64,000 nt of DNA from Pandoraea aquatica (GCF_902459565.1 NZ_CABPSN010000001.1:1054001-1118000), one strand, 5' to 3'; positions 1-9,878 are shown, counted from the first letter of the stretch. The notes: generated by a model not told the origin, from the letters alone. Numbers and translations: made by a program.

Positions 1-149
1 GTCACGGCGAACAACGGCACGATCGACAGAATCGAGGTGAACGTCAGACTGCCCGCCACTTGGGGAATCCGATCGTCCTGTGCCCGCGCGAGCGCGTACC
101 TCAGCAGTTGACGAACGTTATTCCAGTTGATGCGGGACAGTTTGAACAA
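1..149 (-). CDS. YihY/BrkB-family inner-membrane protein, N-terminal fragment
   Basis: This is the first 49 codons of a gene that runs off the left edge. The readable N-terminus has the amphipathic start and the run VAGSLTFTSILSIVPLFAV, which is the opening of the first membrane segment in the YihY/BrkB family (once mis-called ribonuclease BN). I chose the TTG at 149 because AAGGAG lies six bases upstream; an in-frame GTG at 170 has no ribosome binding site. It is divergent from wrbA, the usual neighbour in Burkholderiaceae. The molecular function of the family is unsettled. Confidence 0.8.
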   Translation of the reverse strand, partial: MFKLSRINWNNVRQLLRYALARAQDDRIPQVAGSLTFTSILSIVPLFAV

Positions 150-246
150 ATCGGGCTCCTTACCAGACACTACACAAGCACCACTCAAGCACCGCCCAAG
201 CACTAGTCAGACACGACGCGGACAGAACATGGGTACGAAAACGTGA

Positions 247-1050
<804 letters not shown>

Positions 1051-1099
1051 ACACTTTCCGCAGTACTAGTGCCAGTAGTACAGGCCACGAGACAAGCCC

Positions 1100-1537
1100 A
1101 TGACTGCCACACCGCCCGACCATCAGCACGACCTCCCGCATGTCGATGTCCGTAGCGCAGCCACGCCGGGGCACGCGCATGGGTTGCGGTGGGTGAGTAT
1201 CGCTAGCTTGCTGGCGCTGATCGCGTTGTCGGTGGCCTGGGAGTTGTGGTTGGCACCGTTGCGTCCCGGCGGTTCGTGGCTGGTGCTCAAGGCGTTGCTT
1301 TTGCTCCTGCCGCTGCGCGGCGTACTTCGCGGCGATCTGTATACGCTTCAGTGGTCGAGCATGTTCATCCTGCTATTCCTGGCGGAAGGCGTGGTGCGTG
1401 GCATGAGCGATACCGGCCCGTCCGTCACGCTTGCCTGGATCGAGACGGCGCTGTCGCTGGTCTTTTTCTTCGCGACCGTCTTTTATCTACGCCCCTTCAA
1501 GCGCGCCGCGAAAGCCCGGGCGGCGAGCGCCCGCTAA
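1100..1537 (+). CDS. DUF2069 membrane protein
   Basis: A 145-residue protein with a polar, His-rich N-terminus (about 28 residues) and then four hydrophobic segments, roughly at residues 30-48, 58-75, 84-100 and 108-127. Length, topology and position directly downstream of wrbA match the DUF2069 family, whose role is unknown. It is followed by the FAD-dehydrogenase gene after 86 bases in the same direction. I cannot assign a function beyond inner-membrane location. Confidence 0.85.
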   Translation: MTATPPDHQHDLPHVDVRSAATPGHAHGLRWVSIASLLALIALSVAWELWLAPLRPGGSWLVLKALLLLLPLRGVLRGDLYTLQWSSMFILLFLAEGVVRGMSDTGPSVTLAWIETALSLVFFFATVFYLRPFKRAAKARAASAR

Positions 1538-1623
1538 CGCGCCGCGATTGCGCTTCAGGAGATGCGCTCCCCGCTCTGCCTGCCTTCCCGCCCCCGCCCC
1601 CGCCCTCGCCCCGCATTCGTCAG

Positions 1624-3045
1624 ATGAACCACGCCGAATTCCTCACCGCTTGCCGCGACCTGCTCGGTCGCGATCATGTGCTGACCGAGCACACCGACAC
1701 CGGCGCGTACCTCACCGACCAGCGCAAACGGTATGTGGGTCACGCGCTCGCCGTCCTGCGTCCCGCCGATGCCGCCCAGACCGCCGCGCTTGTGCGTCTG
1801 TGCGTGGCGTATGGCGTGCCGATGGTGCCCCAAGGGGGAAACACCGGCTTGGCCGGCGGCGCGACGCCCGACACCAGCGGGCGTCAGGTCGTCATTAGCC
1901 TGCGACGCCTCGACCGCATCCGGCAGGTGGACGCCGATAACCTGACGCTGACCGCCGAAGCCGGGTGCCTCCTCGCCAATGTGCAGGTCGCCGCCGCAGC
2001 CGCCGAGCGCCTGTTCCCGCTGAGCCTCGCGGCCGAAGGCAGTTGCACCATCGGCGGCAATCTGGCGACGAACGCAGGGGGCACGGCGGTGCTGAGATAC
2101 GGTAACGCGCGCGAGTTGTGTCTGGGTCTGGAAGTCGTCACGCCGCAGGGCGAGTTGTGGGACGGCCTGCGCGGCCTGCGCAAGGACAACACCGGATACG
2201 ATCTGCGCGATCTGTTCATCGGCGCGGAAGGCACGCTCGGCCTGATCACGGCGGCGACGCTGAAACTCTTCGCGCAACCCGCCGCACGCATGACGGCGCT
2301 TGCCGCGCTCGACAGCCCCGCCGACGCCCTCGCTTTGCTGAATCTTGCGCAGCGCATGGCTGGGCCGTTGCTCACAGGCTTCGAACTGATGTCCGATTTC
2401 TGTCTGCAACTGGTCGCTCAGGTCTTCACGTCACAGCGTTACCCGTTCTCCCAACCCTACGCGCAGTCGGTACTGCTCGAACTCTCCGACAACGAGAGCG
2501 AGGCGCATGCGCGCGAGCTGCTTGAACGGATCTTGAATGCGGCCATCGAGCAGGGCATCGTGCGTGACGCCATCGTCGCCAACAGCCTCGCCCAGTCGAA
2601 CGCGCTCTGGCATCTGCGCGAGAGCATTCCGCTGGCGCAATCGGCGAGAGGCCTCAACATCAAGCACGATATCGCCGTGCCCGTCTCGCAGGTACCCGCG
2701 TTCATCGCGGCGACGGATCCCATCGTGCAACGCATTGCGCCGGGCGCGCGGATGGTGACGTTCGGCCATCTCGGCGACGGGAATCTGCACTACAACGTGA
2801 TGGCACCCGACGGCATCGACCCCGCCGCCTTCCTCAAGCAATATCAGACACCCGTCACCACCGCCGTCCACGACAGCGTGCATGCACATCGTGGCACGAT
2901 CAGCGCCGAGCACGGCCTCGGACAGTTCAAGCGCGACGCGTCCGCCCATTACAAATCGCCCGTGGAAATCGCGCTGATGCGCGCGCTCAAGTCGGCGTTC
3001 GATCCGCTCGGGCTGATGAATCCCGGCAAGGTGCTGCCTGACTGA
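1624..3045 (+). CDS. FAD-linked D-2-hydroxyacid dehydrogenase (GlcD / D-2-hydroxyglutarate dehydrogenase type)
   Basis: A 473-residue protein with an N-terminal FAD-binding domain of the PCMH type, shown by PQGGNTGLAGGATPD near residue 65 and GNLATNAGGTAVLRYGNARE near 145. The C-terminal FAD-oxidase domain ends with GTISAEHGLGQFKR and a short tail LGLMNPGKVLPD. These features place it with D-lactate and D-2-hydroxyglutarate dehydrogenases, which pass electrons to a quinone or flavoprotein. The frame is open upstream from 1246, but similarity starts at the ATG at 1624. The exact substrate cannot be read from sequence. Confidence 0.9.
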   Translation: MNHAEFLTACRDLLGRDHVLTEHTDTGAYLTDQRKRYVGHALAVLRPADAAQTAALVRLCVAYGVPMVPQGGNTGLAGGATPDTSGRQVVISLRRLDRIRQVDADNLTLTAEAGCLLANVQVAAAAAERLFPLSLAAEGSCTIGGNLATNAGGTAVLRYGNARELCLGLEVVTPQGELWDGLRGLRKDNTGYDLRDLFIGAEGTLGLITAATLKLFAQPAARMTALAALDSPADALALLNLAQRMAGPLLTGFELMSDFCLQLVAQVFTSQRYPFSQPYAQSVLLELSDNESEAHARELLERILNAAIEQGIVRDAIVANSLAQSNALWHLRESIPLAQSARGLNIKHDIAVPVSQVPAFIAATDPIVQRIAPGARMVTFGHLGDGNLHYNVMAPDGIDPAAFLKQYQTPVTTAVHDSVHAHRGTISAEHGLGQFKRDASAHYKSPVEIALMRALKSAFDPLGLMNPGKVLPD

Positions 3046-3175
3046 GCCGATCAGGGCTTCGCAACAGGCAAGCGGCGCGATTGGTGCAATCAGCGACTGC
3101 GCATTAAAAAATCGCCTTTTTCTGGAGAAATGTCGTCAATTTCGCGACAAAATGCCGCGAAATCCCGCCATTTTC

Positions 3176-3204
3176 TTTACAGACGCGCATCAAATCCCTA
3201 GAAT
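3176..3204 (+). promoter_or_regulatory. sigma-70 promoter of the long leader RNA
   Basis: TTTACA (3176-3181), a 17-base spacer and TAGAAT (3199-3204). Transcription would start near 3211, about 480 bases ahead of the ACT-like gene. This is one of the better promoter matches in the window. Confidence 0.65.
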
Positions 3205-3210
3205 GAGTGC

Positions 3211-3693
3211 TTTCCAATTACGACGGAGTTTTCCGTGGGCAGTTGCTCTAGTAGCACGCAAGCGTCGGCAATGACCGGCGAGGCGTTGGCCCGGTAACCC
3301 GCAGTCGTCCTCCGACTGCCGCTGCCGGGCTCAATACCGCAGCGGTAGTGCATCGAGCGCACCGAATCCCGATGACGTCAGCGTTATCCAAAACTTCGGC
3401 AAGCGACTCAGATTTCCCGCACCTATCACCGCAGTTCAGCGTTTGTTTGATGGATGACGATGCGTCATCCAGAACAAGGCACGCTTCTTAGCGCCACCAT
3501 GCGACCGACATGGCATCGTCGGTTATCCGAGGCGCGATCAAGCCTGCCGACGCTTGCGTCGAATTCCTGTATCAGTGACGTTATACGTACGCCTCCTGCG
3601 CCCTCCACGGCCCGGAAGCGGCCGTCGATGCCACACGATGCATCGCCAAGCCCCGGCATCCGCCGTCTCAGGCCCTTGAATCAGGAGGACACC
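3211..3693 (+). promoter_or_regulatory. long structured 5' leader, candidate cis-regulatory RNA
   Basis: The 480-base stretch between the promoter and the AGGAGG ribosome binding site holds no convincing gene. It contains nested perfect stems: GCCCGG (3289-3294) pairs with CCGGGC (3325-3330) and encloses a 7-bp hairpin, GCAGTCG (3301-3307) with CGACTGC (3313-3319). A 5-bp hairpin with a 3-base loop follows at 3335-3347 (TACCG with CGGTA), flanked by GCTC and GAGC. I cannot match it to a known riboswitch class. It may regulate the downstream gene or be an independent small RNA. Confidence 0.45.
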
Positions 3694-4080
3694 ATGACGC
3701 TGCAAATGCTTATCCCGTCGCTGTTCGATCGCGCTCGCACCCGTCTCGCACCGGCATCTGCCACATCGAATGCCACGCCGGCGCCCCACGCCACGACGTC
3801 GCATCCGTCGCCCCAGTACCGCCTCGTTGTGCTGACGCTGGCGTCCCGGGCGGACACCATCGACGCCACCGTGCGTAACGCCCTTCGCGCGCAGCGGATC
3901 TCGCCCGAAGTGGCGACCCGCGTCGACCGTTCCGGCGGCTACCTGCTGGAACTCGACTACGTGTTGCGTTGCGACCGCAGTGGCCGCGCCGCGCTCGTAC
4001 ACCTTGTCTCGACGCTCGGCGACACCGCCGGTGTCCGTGCAATTCGCTGGGAAACTGCGCCGAATCTGGCTGCGCGCTAG
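3694..4080 (+). CDS. Stand-alone ACT-like domain protein resembling the MgtC C-terminus
   Basis: A 128-residue protein. After a 45-residue Ala/Thr/Pro-rich N-terminus, residues 48-125 alternate beta and alpha elements (YRLVVLTLA, then an amphipathic helix, then YLLELDYVLRCD, a helix, and GVRAIRWE). This is the pattern of the ACT-like C-terminal domain of MgtC/SapB proteins, but no MgtC membrane domain is present. The start is fixed by CAGGAGGACACC just before the ATG; the frame is open further upstream without support. The long structured leader and the MgtC resemblance hint at ion-linked regulation, which is inference only. Confidence 0.55.
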   Translation: MTLQMLIPSLFDRARTRLAPASATSNATPAPHATTSHPSPQYRLVVLTLASRADTIDATVRNALRAQRISPEVATRVDRSGGYLLELDYVLRCDRSGRAALVHLVSTLGDTAGVRAIRWETAPNLAAR

Positions 4081-4214
4081 TTCCCCTCCGCCCCCCCCTC
4101 CCTCCCATCGGCCCGGGCAGCAGCGACGTTTCAGGCGTCCATGCTCCCCGGGCCGATTGCCTTTGCGCCGCCCCCCCTCTCTCCTTCGATTCAGTTTCAT
4201 TACTCACCCAAACC

Positions 4215-4230
4215 TGTACGTTCACGTACA
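4215..4230 (+). promoter_or_regulatory. MerR-family operator upstream of the merR gene
   Basis: TGTACGTTCACGTACA has 7-bp inverted half-sites, TGTACGT and ACGTACA, separated by two bases. It lies 45 bases before the ATG of the MerR gene and just before a TAATAT (4239-4244). The shape resembles the TTTACGT-N2-ACGTAAA operators known for LiuR-type MerR regulators. Autoregulation is inferred. Confidence 0.5.
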
Positions 4231-4274
4231 TGTTGTGCTAATATTCCGTCCATCATTCGATCGGAGGCACGTTC

Positions 4275-4799
4275 ATGCCCGCAGATCTTTTACCGGCAGC
4301 CCCCGGCGCAGCCTCGCCGGACGAGGCATCGCTATTGACCGTTGGTCAGGCAGCTGCCGCGCTCGGCGTCACCGCGCGCACCTTGAAGTATTACGAGGAG
4401 CTGAACCTCGTGGTCCCAGCCCGCAGCGGCGGACGCTATCGCATGTACACCCCCGCCGATCTCGAAACGTTCGGCCGCATCCTGCGCATGCGCTCGCTCG
4501 GCTTCTCGATTGCCGCGATTACCGAAATGCTCAAGCGGCCGCGTCGAATGGTCGAAGCCGGCAAATCGCGCATGAACGAGGAAGACCTGCAAGTCGTGCG
4601 AGACGCCCTCACGTCGCAACTCGACACACTGCGCGAGCGCACCGCGCAAGTACGTCGCGAATTGCGCGATGCCGAAACGCTGGAAGCCCAGATTCGCCAC
4701 GACCTTCGCTACATCGAACAGCGCCTTGAGGGCGTACCGGCCGACGACTTACTCGCCGAGCGCGCTGCCAAAGTGCGCAAGACGTCCTCATCACACTGA
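4275..4799 (+). CDS. MerR-family transcriptional regulator
   Basis: A 174-residue DNA-binding protein. The winged helix-turn-helix starts near residue 22 (TVGQAAAALGVTARTLKYYEELNLV), the wing follows (GGRYRMYTPADLETF), and a long coiled coil spans about residues 105-160. No cysteine cluster of the metal-sensing MerR type is seen, so the inducer is probably organic or absent. GGAGG at 4263-4267 supports the ATG. A palindromic operator lies in its own promoter region, and a major facilitator exporter gene begins 35 bases downstream, so control of that transporter is the simplest role. Confidence 0.85.
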   Translation: MPADLLPAAPGAASPDEASLLTVGQAAAALGVTARTLKYYEELNLVVPARSGGRYRMYTPADLETFGRILRMRSLGFSIAAITEMLKRPRRMVEAGKSRMNEEDLQVVRDALTSQLDTLRERTAQVRRELRDAETLEAQIRHDLRYIEQRLEGVPADDLLAERAAKVRKTSSSH

Positions 4800-4834
4800 G
4801 CACTGAGTCCAGCTAAGTCACGCCAAGTCCGATC

Positions 4835-6439
4835 ATGCCGCCCGTCGTGCCTCCGACCTCGCCCGCCGCACCGCCAAGCCCGCCGTCTTCGGGCAACACC
4901 GGTGGCGTGGACCCGCTGCGCCCCATGCGCATCGAGGCCTACCGTTACGCCCTCGGCCTGATCCCCGGACTGGAGTTCTTCGAGAACGCACTGCTCGTGT
5001 ATTTCGCCGTCTATGTTTCCGGCGGCGTCGATGCGTCCCCTAAAGAATTCGTGTGGATGACGACGGCGTATGGCATTGCCTCCGTGCTCGCCATTCTCAA
5101 ACAACAGTGGTTCGTCGAGCGCACCGGCTACCGCCGCTATCTGACCGCCTCGCTGCTGCTCTACGCGTGCGGCGCGGTGCTTGCCGGCACGAGCGAAAGC
5201 GTGACGCAACTTGTGATCGCACGGGCGTGTCAGGGCTTCTGCGCCGGCAGTTGGATGAGCTCATGCCGGATCCTCGCGCAAGTGAGCGTACCTGCCGAGC
5301 GTCGCGGCAAAACGGTTCAGACGTTCGCCCTGTTGCTGTTCACCGGCTCGGCTGCCGCTCCGCTCATCGGCGGCCTGCTGGTCTCCGAGTACACCTGGCG
5401 CACGCTTTTCCTGTGCACCGCGCCGCCGGCCGTGCTGCTCGCCGGCCTTGCATGGTTCGCCATACCGGACGTCGGTCGCCTGCGCGATCGCGCCACCGGC
5501 GGCGGCTATCCGTTCGCGCCGTTCATGGCATTCGCCCTCGCGATGGGCGCATTTCAGGTCGTGCTTCAGGAGATGCGTTACACCCTGTGGCTGCAAACAC
5601 CCGTGCTGCCGTTGCTCACGGTTGTGGGTGTGGGCGCGCTGGTGTGGTTCGGCTATCACCAATGGCAGCATCCTGCGCCATTCATCCGTTTGCAGTCGTT
5701 GCGTCGACGCGAGTTCCAGGTCGGGCTCTTGCTCTACGCGGCTTACTACTATCTGGCGAACACGCAGAGCTATCTGATGCCGCGGTTGCTGGAGCAGGGG
5801 TTCGGCTTCACGGTCGAGCGCACCGGGCAACTGCTGGGCTACTCCGCATTGCTCACTGTGATCCTGCTGCTCGCCTACTTCCGCGTGGCGAAATACATCA
5901 CGAACAAGAAGCTGCTGATTGTGAGCGGCTTTCTGATGACGATTGCCACCAGCATGTGGCTCGGCGCCATGCCACCCGACGCCGGGCAGTCGCAGCTTTA
6001 CGGCGTGCTCGCGCTCAAGGCGGTATTCGGCATCTTCACCGTGTTGCCGGTGGCGAACCTCACGTTCCGCACCTTCGATCACGAGAGTTTCGTGCACGGG
6101 TATCGCCTCAAGAACATTCTCCGGCAGCTCTCCGGCTCGTTTGCCGTCTCCACGATCGTGGCGTTCGAGCAGCACCGCGAAGCGCTGCATCGCACCCGGC
6201 TCACGGAAGTGGTCAACCCTTACAACCCGATCTTCACGCAGACGCTGGAATCGCTGACGAACGCACTCACGCATGCGGGCATCGCCGCTTCGCAGGCACA
6301 GGGGGCGGCGCTCGCGCAGATTGCCCGCATGATCGAGCGACAGGCGTCGTTTCTCTCGTTCATCGACGGCTTTCATTTCATTGCCATCGTGGCGTTGTGC
6401 GGTGGGATTTTTGCGGCAATTCAGAAGCAGCTAAATTAG
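4835..6439 (+). CDS. Major facilitator superfamily transporter, DHA2/EmrB-like
   Basis: A 534-residue protein with about 14 hydrophobic segments after a Pro-rich N-terminal tail of some 30 residues. The segment IARACQGFCAGSWMSSCRILAQ is the motif-C-like region of drug:H+ antiporters, and the length fits the 14-helix DHA2 family. It follows a MerR regulator by 35 bases and is probably cotranscribed and regulated with it. Substrates of such exporters vary (drugs, organic acids, dyes) and cannot be read from sequence. A later ATG at 4925 would remove the proline-rich tail and is an alternative start. Confidence 0.85.
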   Translation: MPPVVPPTSPAAPPSPPSSGNTGGVDPLRPMRIEAYRYALGLIPGLEFFENALLVYFAVYVSGGVDASPKEFVWMTTAYGIASVLAILKQQWFVERTGYRRYLTASLLLYACGAVLAGTSESVTQLVIARACQGFCAGSWMSSCRILAQVSVPAERRGKTVQTFALLLFTGSAAAPLIGGLLVSEYTWRTLFLCTAPPAVLLAGLAWFAIPDVGRLRDRATGGGYPFAPFMAFALAMGAFQVVLQEMRYTLWLQTPVLPLLTVVGVGALVWFGYHQWQHPAPFIRLQSLRRREFQVGLLLYAAYYYLANTQSYLMPRLLEQGFGFTVERTGQLLGYSALLTVILLLAYFRVAKYITNKKLLIVSGFLMTIATSMWLGAMPPDAGQSQLYGVLALKAVFGIFTVLPVANLTFRTFDHESFVHGYRLKNILRQLSGSFAVSTIVAFEQHREALHRTRLTEVVNPYNPIFTQTLESLTNALTHAGIAASQAQGAALAQIARMIERQASFLSFIDGFHFIAIVALCGGIFAAIQKQLN

Positions 6440-6535
6440 AATCGTTGCGTCATTGTTCTTTGTGCGGCCCCGTCGCACACTGCAATCCATCCTCCGAATC
6501 GGTTGCAGCAGCACTAACGCCCGGCCACGCCCGTC

Positions 6536-7387
6536 ATGCTCAAGACCCTTTTCGCCCGCCTCGGACTCTCCCAACAAGCCACGTCCATCGAAGACGACGT
6601 CTGGCACGAGGTCGTCAGTGCATTACCGTTTCTTTCGCGACGCAGCGCCACCGATCTGGAAAAGCTCCGCGCGCTGGCAGCCGACTTTCTGGCCGGGAAG
6701 CATTTCTCGACGGCACACGGCCTGCCGCTGACGCAGGCGATGTGCGTCTCGGTCGCGGCGCAGGCCTGCCTTCCGATTCTGCATCTGCCGCCGGCGCTGT
6801 ATCGCGGATGGACCGGCATCGTGCTCTATCCCGGCGAATTCCTGATCCGAAAGACGGTTCAGGATGAAGCGGGCGTCGTGCATGACGTCGAGCAGGAAGC
6901 CAGCGGCGAAGCGTGGGAAGGCGGTCCGGTGGTGCTGTCGTGGCAGGACGTGCAGGCCAGCGACGTGCTGGCGTACAACGTCGTGATTCACGAGTTCGTC
7001 CACAAGATCGATATGGAAGGCGGGGAAGCGGACGGCGTGCCGCCCATGCTGCGCCGCCTTCATGGCGACCTGACCCCCGAGACATGGTGCGAAGTGTTCG
7101 ATCCGGCGTACGAGGAGTTCTGCCACCACGTGGCGAACGTGCCCGACATCCATTGGGATACCTTTGCCTCGACATCGCTGCTCGATCCCTACGCGACGGA
7201 ACACGAGTCGGAGTTCTTTGCCGTCTGCGCCGAGGCGTTCTTCGTGGCGTCCGAAGCCTTCCAGCAGGAGTATCCGGCCCTGTACACGCTCTTTTCGCGC
7301 TATTTCCTGCAAGATCCTGCCGCCCGGACAGGCGCTGCGCCGGATACCGCCGCCACCCCGCCGGACGGGCCTGCCGCAACCCCATGA
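6536..7387 (+). CDS. mtfA: MtfA-family zinc metallopeptidase (M90)
   Basis: A 283-residue cytosolic protein with HEFVHKID, placing the HExxH zinc site at residues 152-156; a downstream EHESEFFAVCAEAFF segment provides the likely third ligand. In Escherichia coli MtfA binds the Mlc repressor and affects glucose phosphotransferase expression, and it has aminopeptidase activity. Whether a Mlc partner exists here is unknown. The gene stands alone between the MFS transporter and rpmE2. The last 35 residues are Ala/Pro-rich and look disordered. Confidence 0.9.
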   Translation: MLKTLFARLGLSQQATSIEDDVWHEVVSALPFLSRRSATDLEKLRALAADFLAGKHFSTAHGLPLTQAMCVSVAAQACLPILHLPPALYRGWTGIVLYPGEFLIRKTVQDEAGVVHDVEQEASGEAWEGGPVVLSWQDVQASDVLAYNVVIHEFVHKIDMEGGEADGVPPMLRRLHGDLTPETWCEVFDPAYEEFCHHVANVPDIHWDTFASTSLLDPYATEHESEFFAVCAEAFFVASEAFQQEYPALYTLFSRYFLQDPAARTGAAPDTAATPPDGPAATP

Positions 7388-7393
7388 AAACTT

Positions 7394-7422
7394 TGCGAAA
7401 GTTGTTGTTTTCATGGCATAAT
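7394..7422 (+). promoter_or_regulatory. promoter of rpmE2
   Basis: TTGCGA (7394-7399), a 17-base spacer and CATAAT (7417-7422). It begins just after the mtfA stop codon and gives a leader of roughly 110 bases before rpmE2. Confidence 0.6.
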
Positions 7423-7540
7423 GCGCGTTTTCCAAATCCGGAAAGTGGTTGGCGCGTTTCCCGTCAATAATCGGACGGCGATAGCGTTAGCGGGCAAGGG
7501 GCTCGCGCAGACTGGCTACCGACTTAACTCAAGGTGCACC

Positions 7541-7807
7541 ATGAAAGAAGGCATTCACCCGAATTACCGCGAAGTCCTGTTCCGCGACATGACGCCGGGC
7601 GTCAACTTCGAATTCGTCTCGCGTTCGACGATCAACACGAAGGAAACGGCTGAGTTCAACGGCAAAGAGTACCCGCTCGTGAAGCTGGATACGTCGTCGG
7701 CATCGCACAACTTCTACACCGGCGAAACCCGCATCATGGATGCTGAAGGTCGCGTGGACAAGTTCCGCAAGAAGTTCGGCGCCCGCGCCGGCGGCAAGGC
7801 AGCGTAA
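7541..7807 (+). CDS. rpmE2: 50S ribosomal protein L31 type B (zinc-independent)
   Basis: An 88-residue ribosomal protein ([17 protein letters not shown] at the start) of the type B class. It contains no cysteine at all, so it is the form without the CxxC zinc ribbon; such paralogues often replace zinc-bound L31 under zinc shortage. AAGGTG precedes the ATG, and the open frame reaching upstream to 7421 is rejected because homology starts here. A strong terminator lies about 100 bases downstream. I see no clear Zur box in the promoter region. Confidence 0.95.
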   Translation: MKEGIHPNYREVLFRDMTPGVNFEFVSRSTINTKETAEFNGKEYPLVKLDTSSASHNFYTGETRIMDAEGRVDKFRKKFGARAGGKAA

Positions 7808-7911
7808 GCTTCATCGGCTACGCGCCGAACAACGTGATGCGGGACCGGACAGACGTTTGCCGGTCAGCGCATCAGGGACAAGATCCCGACGTTGTGAAAA
7901 GCATTGGAAAG

Positions 7912-7936
7912 GGGCAGCTCAGGCTGCCCTTTTTTC
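7912..7936 (+). terminator. rho-independent terminator after rpmE2
   Basis: GGGCAGC (7912-7918) and GCTGCCC (7923-7929) form a 7-bp stem with loop TCAG, followed by six T. The remaining bases up to 8126 hold no other recognisable feature. Confidence 0.85.
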
Positions 7937-8126
7937 TTTGGGCTGTGCTGCGCCAAGTCATCGGTTACTGTCATACTGTCGGCTTTCCAGGGTGCCGCGC
8001 GTTTTCCCTTAGGTCTGCCCTGAGCGTTGGTCACGGCTTCACCCCGAGCGTCACCCCCGAGCCAGTTCCGGCTCAGCCCCTCTGTCTTTCCGATCCGGCT
8101 ACCCTGCCGATCCTGTCGTATCGCCT

Positions 8127-9857
8127 ATGAAACGAGTTCGCATCACTGCCTCCGCCACCAGCGCGCTACCGCGTTCGCTGTTGATCGCCATTTGCGTCAT
8201 CTATGTGCTGGCGGGGTTGTTCGGTCGCGATCCGTGGAAAAACGAAGACGCTGCCGGCTTCGGCATCATGTGGACGATGGCACACGGCCACCTGTCCGAC
8301 TGGCTGCTGCCGAACATCGCAGGCAAACCGATTTACGACAACGGCCCGCTCGTCTCGTGGCTTGGCGCACTTTCCATCCGCGCCTTTTCGTGGCTCGATG
8401 CGCCCGACGCCGCCCGCATCGTCACGGGCTTTTGCTTCTACATCACCTGCACGTTCATCTGGTACGGCACCTATCTGCTTGGCCGCCGCCCTGAAGTGCA
8501 ACCGTTCAAATATGCTTTCGGCGGTGAGCCGGAACCGCGCGACTACGGCCGCACCCTCGCCGATGGCGCGCTGCTGATTCTGCTGGCGTGCTTCGGTCTG
8601 GCCGAGCGCGGCCACGAAACGACCGCCACGGTCGGGCAACTCACGCTGATCTCGATGGCGATCTACGGCCTCGTGCGCAGTCTGGACAAGCCGCGTCAGG
8701 GGGCCGTGTGGTTCGGCCTGGCACTCGGCGGCATGGCACTGGCATCGTCCCCGCTGATGACGCTCTCGCTGTGGCTCGCAGGCATTATCGCGGCCGTGGT
8801 GTGCCGTGCGCTTCCGCTGCGCATGCTGTTGCTCGTCTCCACCCCGATCACACTGCTCATCGCCTGTACGTGGCCCCTCGCAGCCCTTAAATTCGCCGAC
8901 GGTGCGCGTCGCTGGCTCGGCGAGTGGGCCGATATCGGGATGGACGCTTTCAGCGGCCCCACGATCGCCTCGCTGAGCTACATCGCCAAGAACCTGGCGC
9001 TGTTCGCATGGCCTGCCTGGCCGCTCGCTGCATGGTCGCTGTACTCCTGGCGCGGCATGCGACGCGCCCCGCACATTGCGATCTCCCTCGTCTTCGCCAT
9101 CACGATCCTCGTGCTGATCGTGCTGCAAGCGCATCAGGGCAACCAGCTCTTCATGCTGGTCCTGCCTGCGCTGTCGATCATCGCCGCCTTCGGCCTGCCG
9201 ACGCTCAAGCGCGGCACCGTCAACGCCATCGACTGGTTCGCTGTGCTGTCGTTTACCGTGCTGGCTGGCTTCGTGTGGATCGTCTGGCTCGCAGGCATTA
9301 CCGGCTTCCCGGCATCGACGGCACGCAACCTGCGGCGCCTCGTGCCCGGTTTCAACCCGGAATTCAGCTGGATCACGCTGATCAGCGCCCTGATCGTCAC
9401 GGGTGCGTGGGTCGCGCTGGTGGCGTGGCGCGTATCGCGCAGCCCGAAGGTGCTGTGGCGCAGCGTGGTGCTGTCCTCCGGCGGCACGACGCTGATGTGG
9501 GTACTGCTCATGACACTCTGGTTGCCCGTCGTCAACTACGGCAGAACGTATCGCGACGTGGCAGCGCAGATTGCGTCCCATCTGCCGCCGGATTACACCT
9601 GCATTCGCACGGCACGGGTGGGCGACGCCCAGCTCGCGTCGTTCGCTTACTTCGGCAAGATGCGCTTCGGTTCGGCCGATGACGATTGCGACGTGTTGCT
9701 GCGTCAGGATTCGCAGGACTACAGCGAACCGCTCTCGCTCGCGCCTTACGAGTGGCGTCAACTGTGGGAAGGCCGTCGCGCAGCCGACCGCGACGAACGC
9801 TTCCGTCTTTACGTCCTGCAAGAGCGCCCGTGGCGTCGCGCTGCGCGTCCGCGCTAA
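8127..9857 (+). CDS. Polytopic membrane glycosyltransferase, ArnT/PMT-like (GT39/GT83 fold)
   Basis: A 576-residue protein with about 12 hydrophobic segments and a soluble C-terminal tail. The first periplasmic loop carries FGRDPWKNEDAAGFGIMW, the acidic loop motif where dolichol- or undecaprenyl-phosphate-sugar dependent transferases keep their catalytic Asp/Glu. Such enzymes move a sugar from a lipid carrier to lipid A, protein or another envelope acceptor. It overlaps nothing and sits immediately upstream of a MATE exporter, a pairing that gives no hint of the acceptor. The exact substrate is unknown. Confidence 0.75.
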   Translation: MKRVRITASATSALPRSLLIAICVIYVLAGLFGRDPWKNEDAAGFGIMWTMAHGHLSDWLLPNIAGKPIYDNGPLVSWLGALSIRAFSWLDAPDAARIVTGFCFYITCTFIWYGTYLLGRRPEVQPFKYAFGGEPEPRDYGRTLADGALLILLACFGLAERGHETTATVGQLTLISMAIYGLVRSLDKPRQGAVWFGLALGGMALASSPLMTLSLWLAGIIAAVVCRALPLRMLLLVSTPITLLIACTWPLAALKFADGARRWLGEWADIGMDAFSGPTIASLSYIAKNLALFAWPAWPLAAWSLYSWRGMRRAPHIAISLVFAITILVLIVLQAHQGNQLFMLVLPALSIIAAFGLPTLKRGTVNAIDWFAVLSFTVLAGFVWIVWLAGITGFPASTARNLRRLVPGFNPEFSWITLISALIVTGAWVALVAWRVSRSPKVLWRSVVLSSGGTTLMWVLLMTLWLPVVNYGRTYRDVAAQIASHLPPDYTCIRTARVGDAQLASFAYFGKMRFGSADDDCDVLLRQDSQDYSEPLSLAPYEWRQLWEGRRAADRDERFRLYVLQERPWRRAARPR

Positions 9858-9878
9858 TTGCCCGACACGCCCGACACC

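Noticed and set aside
3211-3693. Assignment of the leader to the yybP-ykoY (Mn2+) riboswitch or an M-box
   Set aside because: The conserved loop sequences of those classes are not present; only generic stem structure is seen.
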